NCBI RefSeq assembly: GCF_041429775.1
Contig: NZ_CP163421.1
Span: 2,257,001-2,321,000, forward strand
Length of the DNA: 64,000 nt
Source of the DNA: Glycocaulis abyssi
GTDB taxonomy: Bacteria; Pseudomonadota; Alphaproteobacteria; Caulobacterales; Maricaulaceae
Direction: 5' to 3'
How positions within the stretch are numbered: position 1 is the first letter of the stretch; every line of letters begins with the position of its first letter. Below the pieces are notes generated by a model that worked only from the letters and a program-made list of their open reading frames with translations, was not told the DNA's origin and searched no databases. Both the position numbers and the translations under genes were made by a program. Shown here in pieces: positions 45,566 to 53,832 of the stretch.

Positions 45566-46374
45566 CGCCCAGGAAGCCTGGCGGGCTCAGGCGCATCGAC
45601 CAGTTCAAGCGCTTCAGGGTGATCGAGCGTTATCATCGGGCCGTTTTCCTCATACATCCAGCCGCGCACGCGCACGATTGTGCCCGCCAGTTCGCGCAGA
45701 TCGACACCTGCCGCTTCAAAGCGCCGCTGGTGCCGGCGCATCACCTGCACCGTGAAATCGGTGCGCCAGTCCGTGCCGAAATTGAGATAGATGCGCCCGT
45801 CGCGCGCCTGCCCGGTGGAGATCACCCGCCCCTGCACGATTGCGACGCTATCAAGCCAGGGCGCGAGGGCGTTGGGGTCAGTGGTGTGAACCAGAAGGTC
45901 GCGCAGACCCCACGCGCCAAGACCGGCATTACGCGCCACTTCCTCCAGTTCCAGCAGACGGGAGGTGTGCGCGGTGTTGTCGGCATGGCTATCGACAGCG
46001 GCCAGCCCCTCGGCGACAAGCGCCGCCTGCAGGGTGGAGCCATCACCGCGCGTGGCGGTTACCAGAAGCGCGCCATAGCGATTGCGGCCGGGTCCGGCAG
46101 GTGCAAGCGCCAGATCGCCGCCAGCCTCGTCCAGCAGGGCCTGTAGCCGCGCCAGCGCCAGCTCTGCAGACGGGCCAGCACGCGGCGCGCGTATACCGGC
46201 AAGGCGCACATCTGCCGCCTCGCCCTCGATCTCCAGTGTAAAGCGATCCCCGCTTACGGCGCGGGCACCTGAAGAGTCCTCGGCCAGTGGCAGCGCGTCC
46301 GGTTCGGCCTCAGGCGGCGCACCGCAGGCAGCAAGATAGAAAGCGGTAAATGCCGCTGTGATTATCCTTCCCAC
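45562..46374 (-). CDS. SNase-like (thermonuclease-fold) lipoprotein
   Basis: The 270-residue protein has a lipoprotein signal ('AFTAFYLAACGAPP') and a thermonuclease-like OB-fold: 'SGDRFTLEIEGEAADVRLAGIRAPRAG', 'GRNRYGALLVTATRGDGSTLQAALVAEGLAAVDSH' and 'LELEEVARNAGLGAWG'. A second OB-like half ends 'RGWMYEENGPMITLDHPEAL'. Some catalytic residues of nuclease (the Asp/Arg set) seem altered ('LAGIRAPRAG' in place of 'GIDAPE'), so activity is uncertain. Its stop overlaps the convergent rpoH stop. Confidence 0.8.
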   Translation of the reverse strand: MGRIITAAFTAFYLAACGAPPEAEPDALPLAEDSSGARAVSGDRFTLEIEGEAADVRLAGIRAPRAGPSAELALARLQALLDEAGGDLALAPAGPGRNRYGALLVTATRGDGSTLQAALVAEGLAAVDSHADNTAHTSRLLELEEVARNAGLGAWGLRDLLVHTTDPNALAPWLDSVAIVQGRVISTGQARDGRIYLNFGTDWRTDFTVQVMRRHQRRFEAAGVDLRELAGTIVRVRGWMYEENGPMITLDHPEALELVDAPEPARLPGR

Positions 46375-46447
46375 CTGGCCCGTCCCCGTCCCGCTTCACC
46401 CCAGTCTGACAAGACATCAGAGCGGAGTGAAGCGTAAACGGGTGCCG

Positions 46448-46828
46448 CTAGAAGAAGAGCGCGGCGGCAAAGAAGGCAAAGAAGAAGCCGACCGCCCACA
46501 CGATAGCCGCGGCAATCAGCACGATCCCGCCCCAGCGCCGCATGCGGGCGCAGGCTGCCGCCTGTTTCGGGTCTGCCGGACAGGGCGCATTGCGGGTGAA
46601 CCAGCGCATGGCGAAGGCCCCCAGCAACAGCGCACCCGACAGGGCAAAGAGCGGCCCCTTCCAGGCGGTGAAGGCCACCAGACCCGGCACATTGGCCACC
46701 AGCCCCGCCATCACCGCCCCGGCCCCGATGGTCACCAGCAGGGCCGGCAGGGCGCAGCAGATCAGCGTCGACAGGCTGGCAAAGAGGGCAAGGGCCGGAG
46801 CCCCCGTCTCACGAAAGGCCAGCCGCAT
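46448..46828 (-). CDS. MerT-like membrane metal transporter
   Basis: The 126-residue protein has three hydrophobic helices. The first carries a Cys pair ('LSTLICCALPALLVTIGAG'), as in MerT, and the cytoplasmic loop before the last helix has a second Cys pair ('NAPCPADPKQAAACARMRRW'). This two-pair layout is that used by mercuric ion transporters. Its ATG overlaps the stop of the upstream MerP-like gene (TAATG), so they are coupled. No merA or merR is present in the window, so the metal may be other than mercury. Confidence 0.7.
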   Translation of the reverse strand: MRLAFRETGAPALALFASLSTLICCALPALLVTIGAGAVMAGLVANVPGLVAFTAWKGPLFALSGALLLGAFAMRWFTRNAPCPADPKQAAACARMRRWGGIVLIAAAIVWAVGFFFAFFAAALFF

Positions 46829-47202
46829 TACAACGCCTCCGGCCGGGTGATGCCATTGGCCTGATAGCCTGCACGGCGGATCAGGTCGGTAATCGTGGCA
46901 TCATCAAGCGTCTGGCCCTCATGGACCACGAAGGTCAGCGTCTTGGCGTCAAGATCGACCGTGGCGGCGGCCACTTCGTCCCGGCGCTCAAACGTGCGCG
47001 TCATGGCGAGGGCGCAGAAATCGCACACCGCACCCAGCACATCGACGAGAACCAGCGAGCCGCCCTCATCAAGCGCGGTCTGCATGGCCGGCGTGAGCTG
47101 GCTTTCTGACAGGCTGACCTCCTGCGCCAGTGTGGACGGCGTAGCGGCCAGTACGGGCGCTACGGACAGGGCAAAGGCAAGGGTGATATTGCGAATGGAC
47201 AT
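46828..47202 (-). CDS. Periplasmic heavy-metal-associated (MerP-like) protein
   Basis: The 124-residue product has a signal peptide ('ALSVAPVLAATPSTLAQ') and a heavy-metal-associated domain with one CxxC in 'GAVCDFCALAMTRTFERRDEV', followed by 'ATVDLDAKTLTFVVHEGQTLDDATITDLIRRAGYQ'. This is the beta-alpha-beta-beta-alpha-beta layout of MerP and copper chaperones. It should bind a soft metal ion and pass it to the MerT-like partner encoded downstream. Confidence 0.83.
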   Translation of the reverse strand: MSIRNITLAFALSVAPVLAATPSTLAQEVSLSESQLTPAMQTALDEGGSLVLVDVLGAVCDFCALAMTRTFERRDEVAAATVDLDAKTLTFVVHEGQTLDDATITDLIRRAGYQANGITRPEAL

Positions 47203-47235
47203 GGGATGTCTCCTTTTTAATCGGGAATGGCCGCT

Positions 47236-47889
47236 TCAGAAGCGGTACTGGAACTGGAGGAAGGGTTTGTCATCGGTGACCGACCAGCCGAACTCGGCCA
47301 TGAGCGGTCCCTGGAAGAAGCGCACGAGCGGTGTCACACCGACCGGGTTTTCAGCCTGCGGATTGTGCTCCACCTGCACCATCAGCCAGGTGTGGAGCGC
47401 GCCGTAATTGGCCACATAGGGCGCAACACCGAGCCTTGCCGACTGCATGGCCATCTCGCCGACCGTCTCACCGGCAAAGCCTCTGGCCATGTAGGAGACA
47501 AACCAGCGGCGTGTCTCCCAGTCGGCCATCAGCCCCAGCGAGCCGGCCGCACCGCTGCCTGCCGGGTTATCGTCCACGCCATAGGCAAGGCCCGCCGCAC
47601 CAAACAGGTAGAGATTGGCCTGATAGTCCTCGCCGAACCAGCGATTGGCGAGCCATGTGGCCTGCACACCGTGAAAGGCATGATCGTCCTCGCGGTGCCA
47701 TTCCCCGCGATAGCCGATCGAATAGCGGTGATGGGGCGTGTAGTGCGCCCAGATGGCGCTCATATCGCGGTCATGTTCCACGATGAGCGTTCTGCCGCCC
47801 TCATAGGATACCGGGCGCGCGTGTGCCTCTGCAGGAGGCAAGCACATAGCCAGCGCCACCGGGGCAGCCGCAAATGCAAGATGTTTCAA
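47236..47889 (-). CDS. Outer-membrane beta-barrel-type protein in the metal operon
   Basis: The 217-residue product has a signal peptide ending near 'AEAHA' and alternating amphipathic strands rich in aromatic residues ('HHRYSIGYRGEWHRED', 'WETRRWFVSYMARGF', 'LHTWLMVQVEHNPQ'). It ends in Phe ('FLQFQYRF'), which suggests a small outer-membrane barrel. No named family is recognised. It lies between the His/Cys-rich protein and the MerP-like gene, on the same strand, so a metal-entry role is an inference from context. Confidence 0.68.
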   Translation of the reverse strand: MKHLAFAAAPVALAMCLPPAEAHARPVSYEGGRTLIVEHDRDMSAIWAHYTPHHRYSIGYRGEWHREDDHAFHGVQATWLANRWFGEDYQANLYLFGAAGLAYGVDDNPAGSGAAGSLGLMADWETRRWFVSYMARGFAGETVGEMAMQSARLGVAPYVANYGALHTWLMVQVEHNPQAENPVGVTPLVRFFQGPLMAEFGWSVTDDKPFLQFQYRF

Positions 47890-47957
47890 GGAATATTCCT
47901 TCCCGTCTGATCAATTCCGGATGGGCGCAAGGAAGCTTGCGCCAGCTCATGGAAGGA

Positions 47958-48317
47958 TCAGGTCCGGGGAGGGGGCGGGTCGTGGGCGGCAATAACGGGC
48001 AGGGCCGTCTTTACGGCGAACAGGCGCGGCGCGCCGTGCAGGGCCACGCCGTCAACGAAGCTGGCATCCACCGAGAGCCCGGCGGCCAGCGCGCAATCAA
48101 TACAGGCCGCACCGCCCTGACAGGCTTCATCGCCATGCAGGGCAGGATGCAAGTTGTCGTGAGACACCGGTGCCGGTTCGTGGCAAGGCGAATGGCCTGC
48201 CGGAGATGCGTGAGACGCCGTTTCGGCGGCCTCCACAACCGGCATGGCGAGCGCGCAATTGGCCGAGCCGGTAACGGCAAGGCCAAGCATGACAAAGCTG
48301 GCAAGAAGCGCGCGCAT
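47958..48317 (-). CDS. Exported His/Cys-rich protein (DUF2946-like), putative metal-binding
   Basis: The 119-residue product has a signal peptide ('LLASFVMLGLAVTGSANCALA'). Its middle has His and Cys clusters ('HASPAGHSPCHEPAPVSHDNLHPALHGDEACQGGAACIDCALAAG') and it ends in a Pro-rich tail. The pattern resembles DUF2946 and similar small copper-linked proteins, but no firm family is claimed. It is the first gene of the four-gene minus-strand run down to 46448, with gaps of 68, 33 and -1 bases. Confidence 0.65.
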   Translation of the reverse strand: MRALLASFVMLGLAVTGSANCALAMPVVEAAETASHASPAGHSPCHEPAPVSHDNLHPALHGDEACQGGAACIDCALAAGLSVDASFVDGVALHGAPRLFAVKTALPVIAAHDPPPPRT

Positions 48318-48395
48318 AATGCCTTGATACCTGTTTGTGCCGCCGCGCGCCAGTCACAGACCGGTGATGGGCTGGCAAAGACACCGGAAATGGCA

Positions 48396-48423
48396 AGGGG
48401 CGCGAGGTTTCCCCCGCGCCCCT
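48396..48423. terminator. GC-rich hairpin after the TonB-dependent receptor gene
   Basis: AGGGGCGCG pairs with CGCGCCCCT (48396-48404 with 48415-48423), 27 bases after the receptor stop. No clear T run follows on the minus strand, so it may be a weak terminator or an mRNA end protector. Confidence 0.45.
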
Positions 48424-48449
48424 CATTTTAGGCACTAAGGCTATATGGC

Positions 48450-51236
48450 CTAGAAGTTGAAACGCAGGCCACCGAACAGGGTGTAGCCGAACGCCTCGCG
48501 CTCGATTACGCGGCTGCGGTCGCCCGCATAACGCACCCCTTCGGTATTGGTCAGGTTCTTCGCTTCAAAGAACACACCCAGCTGGTCGTTCACATCGTAG
48601 CTGGCCGAGAAGTCAAGCTGGCTGCGGCCTTCCCAGAAAATATCGAGGCGCGAATCTTCCCCATCGACCGAGTCGATATAGTCAGACCGGTCATTCCAGG
48701 ACAGACGGGCGCTGAAACGCTCGGTTTCATAGAACACGGCGAGGTTCAGCGTGGTGTCCGACTGACCCGGCAGGACGCGCGTGCGGCTGCCCGAAATCGG
48801 GGAGGCCAGTGTAATCTCGGCATCGGTATAGGTGTAGTTGGCAAACACACCGGTGTTGGCCAGCAGGCCCGGCAGGTTCACGAATTGCTGCTGATAGGTC
48901 AGCTCTACACCGCGGATATAACCGTCGGGCGCATTCTCGGCGGTGGAAATACGGGCAGGAAGACCCTCATACGTGCCGTCCCGGACCAGCTCGAACTCAT
49001 AGTTCTCAAGATCCTTGTAGAACACGTTGATGGCCGCCAGACCCAGCGGGGTGAAATAGTATTCCAGACCCGCATCGAAATTGTTCGACAGGGTCTCGCG
49101 CAGATCCGGATTGCCGCGATCCACTTCGACCGGCAGAGACGTGCGATCACCCTCTTCCACCCGCGGCACCACATCCTGGTAGCGCGGACGGCTGATCGCG
49201 CGTGTCAGCGCCACACGGCCAATGAGATTATCCGAGAATTCGTGACGCACCGTCAGGTTCGGGAACCAGTTCGTGTAATCCCGGCTGATACGGTTGATGC
49301 TGATATTGTCAGCGTCATCGATGAAGGGGGCCGAGCCCTCGAACTGGGTGTGCTCGACGCGCAGGCCCGCCACGATACGGGTGGCACCGGCCTCCACCGT
49401 CGCCATGCCGTAGGCGGCATAAATACGTTCCTCGGCTTCATAGTCAGCGGTGGTGGACTGCGGAACACGGCGTACATCGGCCTGTGTGGACTGGGCCTGA
49501 TTGGCGTTCCAGTAGGCGGTCACCGCCGACGGATCGTACTTGTTGCCCAGGAAGTAGTTGAAGTTCTGCGAGCGCTCCGTGCCCAGGAAAGCCGAGATCG
49601 GCTGGCCCGGATTGGCGCTTGCACGCCGGTCACGATATTGCTCGTTATCGTTGGTCACCTCGCGACTGCGCACGGCGGCACCGGTGCGGAACTCGGTCGG
49701 ATTGGCGAAGAGCGATCCGCTAAACGCATAATTGATCCGCGCGGCGATCTCGTCCTGCTCGGTGGTCTGACCGCGGAATACGTTTTCGCGGAACCCATAA
49801 CCGGAGAGGTCAAGATGCTCATTAGTGGTGAAGAGCGACAGGGCCGGGCTGTCAGCGTTCGAGAAATCATAGCTCAGGTCCGGCCGGATCGAGGAGCGGA
49901 ACAAGAATTGCGCCCGGCGCGGGTTGAACTGTTCGGAGCGTGAATAGGAGAGCGAGTAATCCAGCTCCCCGCCGCCAATGAGATGCTCACCGCCGATCTG
50001 GATCGTGGCAATCTCGTTCTGGACGATGCGGTGACGCAGCTCTTTTTCGATGCGGGCATCGTTCCAGGTCGCATTGCCGTTGGTGGCGCCCGGCTGAAGG
50101 TCACCATCGTCATAGATTACGAGGAGCGTGTTGCGGAACTCGTTGTCGCGGAAGCGCGAATAGCTGCCGGTCAGGAAGAAGCGGTTCGCGTCATCGGGGC
50201 GGAATTCCAGCGATCCGGTGAGCGCGGTGCGCTCGCGCACCGTGTCATAATCCTTGAACTCCTGTTCATCGACGAGGAACACATCCTGACCGCCAACATC
50301 CTCTATGATCCAGTTGGACTCGATATTGTCGACCTGACGGTCCGTGCGCGAATAGCTGGCTGACAGCAGGGCGCCGAAACGGCCATCGCCGAACGTATTG
50401 GAGATCGTGCCCGAGGCGCGGCGGTCATTGCCGTCGCCAAACTCATTATAGCTCAATCCGCCCTGGCCGGAGATGCGCAGGCCCGGACGGTCGAAGGGAG
50501 AACGCGTAACCAGATTGACCGAGCCGGCAATCGAGTCGGCATCCTGGTTCGGCAGCAGGGTCTTGGACACTTCCAGCGCGGCTACGATATCGGCCGGAAT
50601 GGTATCAAGATCTACCGCGCGGGTACCCGGATCGGGCGAGCCCACAGCCACACCATCTACCGAGATACCGGTGAAGTCGCCCGGCGCGCCGCGCAGATTG
50701 ATGAAGCGGCCTTCGCCCTGATCGCGTGCGACGGCAAAACCCGGAACGCGCTGGAGCGCTTCGGCGATATTGGCATCGGGGAAGCGGCCGATGGAGTCAG
50801 CCGAGACGATATTGGTGGTGGCGCTATTGGTGCGCTGCTGGTTCAGGGCGCGCGCCGCAGAGTCAAGGATCTGGCCAGTGATGACGATGCGTTCCACACC
50901 ATCGCCCGCTTGGGCAAGGGTGAAGGTGATCGTATTGGTCTCGCTCGCCGAGATGTTCACGCCGCGTACACCCGGAGGCAGGCCCAGATAGTTAACCTCG
51001 AGCTGTGCTTCGCCAGCAGGCAGCGACAGAAAGATGAATTCGCCGCGGCGGTCAGTGGACGTGGTCAGACCGAGTTCCGGTACACTTACACGGGCACCCG
51101 GAAGGCCATTGCCACGCTCGTCGACAACCCGGCCGGTCAACTGATGCTGGGCCAGCGCCTCTGCGCCAAGAGCACTAAAGCCCAGAGCGAGCACAAGGCC
51201 AGATACGCCCAGAAGGCGTTGATTACGGATTCTCAT
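48450..51236 (-). CDS. TonB-dependent receptor (Caulobacter type)
   Basis: The 928-residue protein has a signal peptide to about residue 30 and a carboxypeptidase-regulatory-like domain ('LTGRVVDERGNGLPGARVSVPELGLTTSTDRRGEFIF') at about 31-110. A plug domain follows ('SADSIGRFPDANIAEALQRVPGFAVARDQGEGRFINLRG'), then a 22-strand barrel ending 'FGYTLFGGLRFNF'. This domain order is that of the large TIGR01782-type receptors of Caulobacter relatives. The ligand is unknown. It is divergent from a secreted metallophosphoesterase, which fits uptake linked to phosphate or an organophosphate. The ATG at 51236 gives the normal signal peptide. Confidence 0.95.
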   Translation of the reverse strand: MRIRNQRLLGVSGLVLALGFSALGAEALAQHQLTGRVVDERGNGLPGARVSVPELGLTTSTDRRGEFIFLSLPAGEAQLEVNYLGLPPGVRGVNISASETNTITFTLAQAGDGVERIVITGQILDSAARALNQQRTNSATTNIVSADSIGRFPDANIAEALQRVPGFAVARDQGEGRFINLRGAPGDFTGISVDGVAVGSPDPGTRAVDLDTIPADIVAALEVSKTLLPNQDADSIAGSVNLVTRSPFDRPGLRISGQGGLSYNEFGDGNDRRASGTISNTFGDGRFGALLSASYSRTDRQVDNIESNWIIEDVGGQDVFLVDEQEFKDYDTVRERTALTGSLEFRPDDANRFFLTGSYSRFRDNEFRNTLLVIYDDGDLQPGATNGNATWNDARIEKELRHRIVQNEIATIQIGGEHLIGGGELDYSLSYSRSEQFNPRRAQFLFRSSIRPDLSYDFSNADSPALSLFTTNEHLDLSGYGFRENVFRGQTTEQDEIAARINYAFSGSLFANPTEFRTGAAVRSREVTNDNEQYRDRRASANPGQPISAFLGTERSQNFNYFLGNKYDPSAVTAYWNANQAQSTQADVRRVPQSTTADYEAEERIYAAYGMATVEAGATRIVAGLRVEHTQFEGSAPFIDDADNISINRISRDYTNWFPNLTVRHEFSDNLIGRVALTRAISRPRYQDVVPRVEEGDRTSLPVEVDRGNPDLRETLSNNFDAGLEYYFTPLGLAAINVFYKDLENYEFELVRDGTYEGLPARISTAENAPDGYIRGVELTYQQQFVNLPGLLANTGVFANYTYTDAEITLASPISGSRTRVLPGQSDTTLNLAVFYETERFSARLSWNDRSDYIDSVDGEDSRLDIFWEGRSQLDFSASYDVNDQLGVFFEAKNLTNTEGVRYAGDRSRVIEREAFGYTLFGGLRFNF

Positions 51237-51487
51237 CGGTGAAGTCCCCCTGAAAAACAACCAAACACCGGACTGCGCGCACGCATCCGGCTCTTGCTCG
51301 TTAGACAGGAGGCCGATGACAGCCCGGTCACGGACTGGTGAAGTCTTGGTGATGTTTCGATGACGGGAAAATTACCGATAGGCGTAAGTTTGGTGACAGC
51401 TCAAAGCCGATTTGCGGGGCTGCTTTAAGCCGCCGGTTTCACCGCCTTGTCACAAAACCCGCGCAGTATAGCGGCCAGTACAGTTCC

Positions 51488-52384
51488 ATGACATCAGGGT
51501 TTGCAAACACCATGGCCAACAGATTTCTCGCTCGCGTTGCCGCGACACTCCTCGCCTTCCTGCCGGCAACGGGGGCGGCATTCGCCCAGGACGGGGCGAT
51601 AGACAGTGTGAGTGTACGCTTCGCCGTGCTCGGCGACGCCGAGCCCAAGCCGTGTGCGCTATTTCCCGGCGTGGAGGCTGCGGTGCGCGATGTGAACGCC
51701 CTGGCCGAAACCGGCCAGATCGACTTTGTTCTCGGCGTGGGCGATCTCGCCCACAAGGGCACGGAAATTCAGTACGAGAACGTCACGCCGGCGCTGCAGT
51801 CACTGACCCGTCCCTTCTACCCGATCATGGGCAATGAGGAGCATGGCGACACGGTAGAGCGGTATCTGGAATTCGCCGGCCAGTGGAACCCGGACGTTAC
51901 CGAGGTGAGCTATACGCTGGAAGCTGGCCCGCTCACGCTGGTGATGGCCTCGCCTGATTTCAGCCGCCAGTTCAACGATGAGAGCATAGACTGGATACTC
52001 GAACAGGTGCGCGGGGCAGCCCCCCGCCCGGTCTTCCTGGTGGTGCACGCCGCCCAGATGGGTGTCTATCCGGACAGCCCGGACAAGGGCGTTGAAAACC
52101 CGCGCTTCCTCGAGATTGTCGCCGAACCCAACCTCGCCGCCGTGATCTCCGGTGATCTGCATATGGATATGGACCGCGTCGTTCACTCCCGGCAGATCGA
52201 GCACGTGCACTATCTTCACATTCCCGGTCTGGAACGTACGAAAGTTCCTGACGAAACCAGCCACACGCCCATGTTCAGGGTCTTCACCGTGTTTGATAGC
52301 GGAGAGGTTCAGGTTGACACCTTCGAGACCGGAAATCCGGAGTCTCTCGCTCGGCACGAATACCGTTTCAGCCTGCTGCAATAG
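51488..52384 (+). CDS. Secreted metallophosphoesterase
   Basis: The 298-residue product has a signal peptide ('VAATLLAFLPATGAAFA') and a calcineurin-like phosphoesterase domain: 'RFAVLGDAEPKP', 'DFVLGVGDLAHKG' (GDxxH-type), 'FYPIMGNEEHG' (GNxE/H), 'VFLVVHAAQMG' and 'AVISGDLHMDMD' (GHxH-type, here GDLHM). Two metal ions are expected. Starts at 51488 and 51512 are both possible; the second gives a tighter signal peptide. It is divergent from the TonB-dependent receptor, with about 250 bases between, probably a joint control region. Confidence 0.86.
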   Translation: MTSGFANTMANRFLARVAATLLAFLPATGAAFAQDGAIDSVSVRFAVLGDAEPKPCALFPGVEAAVRDVNALAETGQIDFVLGVGDLAHKGTEIQYENVTPALQSLTRPFYPIMGNEEHGDTVERYLEFAGQWNPDVTEVSYTLEAGPLTLVMASPDFSRQFNDESIDWILEQVRGAAPRPVFLVVHAAQMGVYPDSPDKGVENPRFLEIVAEPNLAAVISGDLHMDMDRVVHSRQIEHVHYLHIPGLERTKVPDETSHTPMFRVFTVFDSGEVQVDTFETGNPESLARHEYRFSLLQ

Positions 52385-52469
52385 CAGCTAAAGGCTATTA
52401 CGGTCTCACCTCCGGGATGCGACATGCGCCATGACAGGCGCGCGCGCGTTGGCTATTGTCCGCTCCAGT

Positions 52470-52546
52470 GTCCCCGTAGCTCAGCAGGATAGAGCATCAG
52501 ATTCCTAATCTGGGGGCCACAGGTTCGAATCCTGTCGGGGACACCA
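52470..52546 (+). tRNA. tRNA-Arg (anticodon CCT)
   Basis: The 77-base cloverleaf has a 7-bp acceptor stem GTCCCCG/CGGGGAC, the D-arm 'TAGCTCAGCAGGATAGAGCA', the anticodon loop TTCCTAA with CCT at 52504-52506, the T-arm 'CAGGTTCGAATCCTG' and an encoded CCA. CCT reads the AGG Arg codon, which is rare in such GC-rich genomes. No duplicated 3' end, and so no sign of an integrated element, is seen nearby. Confidence 0.97.
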
Positions 52547-52691
52547 GTATTCCTGTGCTGCGCCACGCCCTTTGCAGGAACACGATAGAAAGCCGTACCG
52601 ATTTCGCGCTGCAGCACGCAATTAAAGATTGCCCGCATGCCAGTTTCGCCCCTAGGCTCGGTTCAGAAGGCTTGCAGGGCGATCATCGGGC

Positions 52692-53111
52692 ATGGGCGAC
52701 ATCACGCAACCAGCACGCATACTTCTGGTCGAGGATGACGACACGGAGGCCGGCCTGTTTGCCCGTATGCTGATACGCAAATCACCCCAGTGCACGGTTG
52801 ATCGGGCTGCCAGCGGAGGCGAGGCACTGGCAAGCCTGTCTGAAGGCCCGCTGCCCGACTGCATAGTTCTGGATTTGCGTTTGCCGGGCGAGGACGGGAT
52901 CTGGATACTCGAGCGCCTTCTGGAATCGCCGCAATGGCGCACCATCCCGGTGATCGTGTTCTCCGGCGATGTCTCGCGCCTGGGTCCGGCTTCCAGCCAG
53001 TACCCCAATGTCGCATCCAGCGTGCGCAAGCCTCACAGTGTCGAGGAGTATGAAGCCACGCTGCTCATCGTGTGCGCCATAGTCGGCGCCACCGTGTCAG
53101 CCGCAGCCTGA
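52692..53111 (+). CDS. Single-domain response regulator
   Basis: The 139-residue protein is one receiver domain: 'RILLVEDDDTEAGLF' (acidic pair), the phosphorylation Asp in 'DCIVLDLRLPGEDGIW', the Thr/Ser switch in 'VIVFSGDVSR' and the Lys in 'SSVRKPHSVEEYE'. No output domain follows, so it probably acts by protein contact or phosphotransfer. It resembles Rcp1-type regulators. The convergent GAF gene ends 6 bases later, and a joint signalling role is possible. Confidence 0.92.
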   Translation: MGDITQPARILLVEDDDTEAGLFARMLIRKSPQCTVDRAASGGEALASLSEGPLPDCIVLDLRLPGEDGIWILERLLESPQWRTIPVIVFSGDVSRLGPASSQYPNVASSVRKPHSVEEYEATLLIVCAIVGATVSAAA

Positions 53112-53117
53112 CAGCCC

Positions 53118-53666
53118 TCAGGCCCGGCGCGGCAGGGCTTGCGGTGCCGATAGATAGTCCTGGCCGTTCAGGCGCCGCCCCAGCTCTTTAAGCTCCAGCC
53201 GCGTGCGGTGCGCGTCAATCGCATGCATCACCGCATCGGCCAGATGGCCCAGCAGCCTGACCTGCTCAGGCGGCAGATCGCGCGGCCTGGTATCGAGAAT
53301 GCACAGCGAGCCGAGCGCATAGCCATCTTCCTCGATCAGCGGCGCCCCGGCATAAAAGCGCACATGAGGCGCGCCCGTGACCAGCGGATTCTGGGCAAAG
53401 CGCGCATCACGCGTCACATCGGGGACGACCATCGGTTCAAACCCGCCGATCGTGTGACTGCAAAAAGAGACCGAGCGCGGCGTCTCACGCAAGCCCACGC
53501 CCAGCACGGACTTGAACCATTGCCGCTCGGCATCAACCAGCGACACCAGTGCTATGGGCACGTCAAATGCCAGCGCTGCCGCCCGCGTCAGGCAGTCAAA
53601 GGCCGGATGCGGTGCAGTGTCGAGTATGGCGCAGGCGCGCAGGGCCGCGAGGCGCTGGAGTTCCAT
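53118..53666 (-). CDS. GAF-domain protein
   Basis: The 182-residue protein is a single GAF domain of the type found at the start of sensor kinases: 'RACAILDTAPHPAFDCLTRAAALAFDVPIALVSLVDAERQWFKSVLGV', 'RSVSFCSHTI', 'MVVPDVTRDARFAQNPLVTG' and 'RFYAGAPLIEEDGYALGSLCILD'. No kinase or cyclase domain follows. The ligand is unknown; the Cys in 'SFCSHTI' is at a position often seen in this family. The ATG at 53666 is preferred to an upstream TTG. An 18-bp palindrome lies 18 bases upstream. Confidence 0.9.
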   Translation of the reverse strand: MELQRLAALRACAILDTAPHPAFDCLTRAAALAFDVPIALVSLVDAERQWFKSVLGVGLRETPRSVSFCSHTIGGFEPMVVPDVTRDARFAQNPLVTGAPHVRFYAGAPLIEEDGYALGSLCILDTRPRDLPPEQVRLLGHLADAVMHAIDAHRTRLELKELGRRLNGQDYLSAPQALPRRA

Positions 53667-53683
53667 AGACAATATATCACATC

Positions 53684-53701
53684 CACTGAATCGATTCAGT
53701 G
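53684..53701. promoter_or_regulatory. 18-bp perfect palindrome upstream of the GAF gene
   Basis: CACTGAATC followed by GATTCAGTG forms a perfect even palindrome, 18 bases upstream of the GAF gene ATG. Its size and symmetry match a dimeric regulator site, for example of a TetR- or MarR-type protein. No such regulator is encoded next to it. Confidence 0.65.
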
Positions 53702-53832
53702 AGCAACACTATAGATAGAGCGTTGCACAACCGTAAAGGGTCCAGCCCAGCTCAGTCACACCCATGTGACCGGGAATGATTGCCAAGCCGCGCGCGCCGT
53801 CTAGTCTGGCTGCAAACCGGGGTTAGGAGAGT

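Noticed and set aside
48396-48423. Hairpin after the receptor as a strong rho-independent terminator
   Set aside because: The stem is good but there is no T run on the receptor strand, so it is listed only at low confidence.
51237-51487. PHO-box-like CTGTCA elements between the TonB receptor and the phosphoesterase
   Set aside because: CTGTCA-like units occur, but their spacing and second halves do not match an 18-base PHO box; not strong enough to call.
52470-52546. tRNA-Arg as an attachment site for an integrated element
   Set aside because: No integrase gene and no repeat of the tRNA 3' end was found in the following sequence.
52453-52638. Minus-strand ORF covering the tRNA
   Set aside because: It is antisense to tRNA-Arg and typical of spurious translated tRNA flank.
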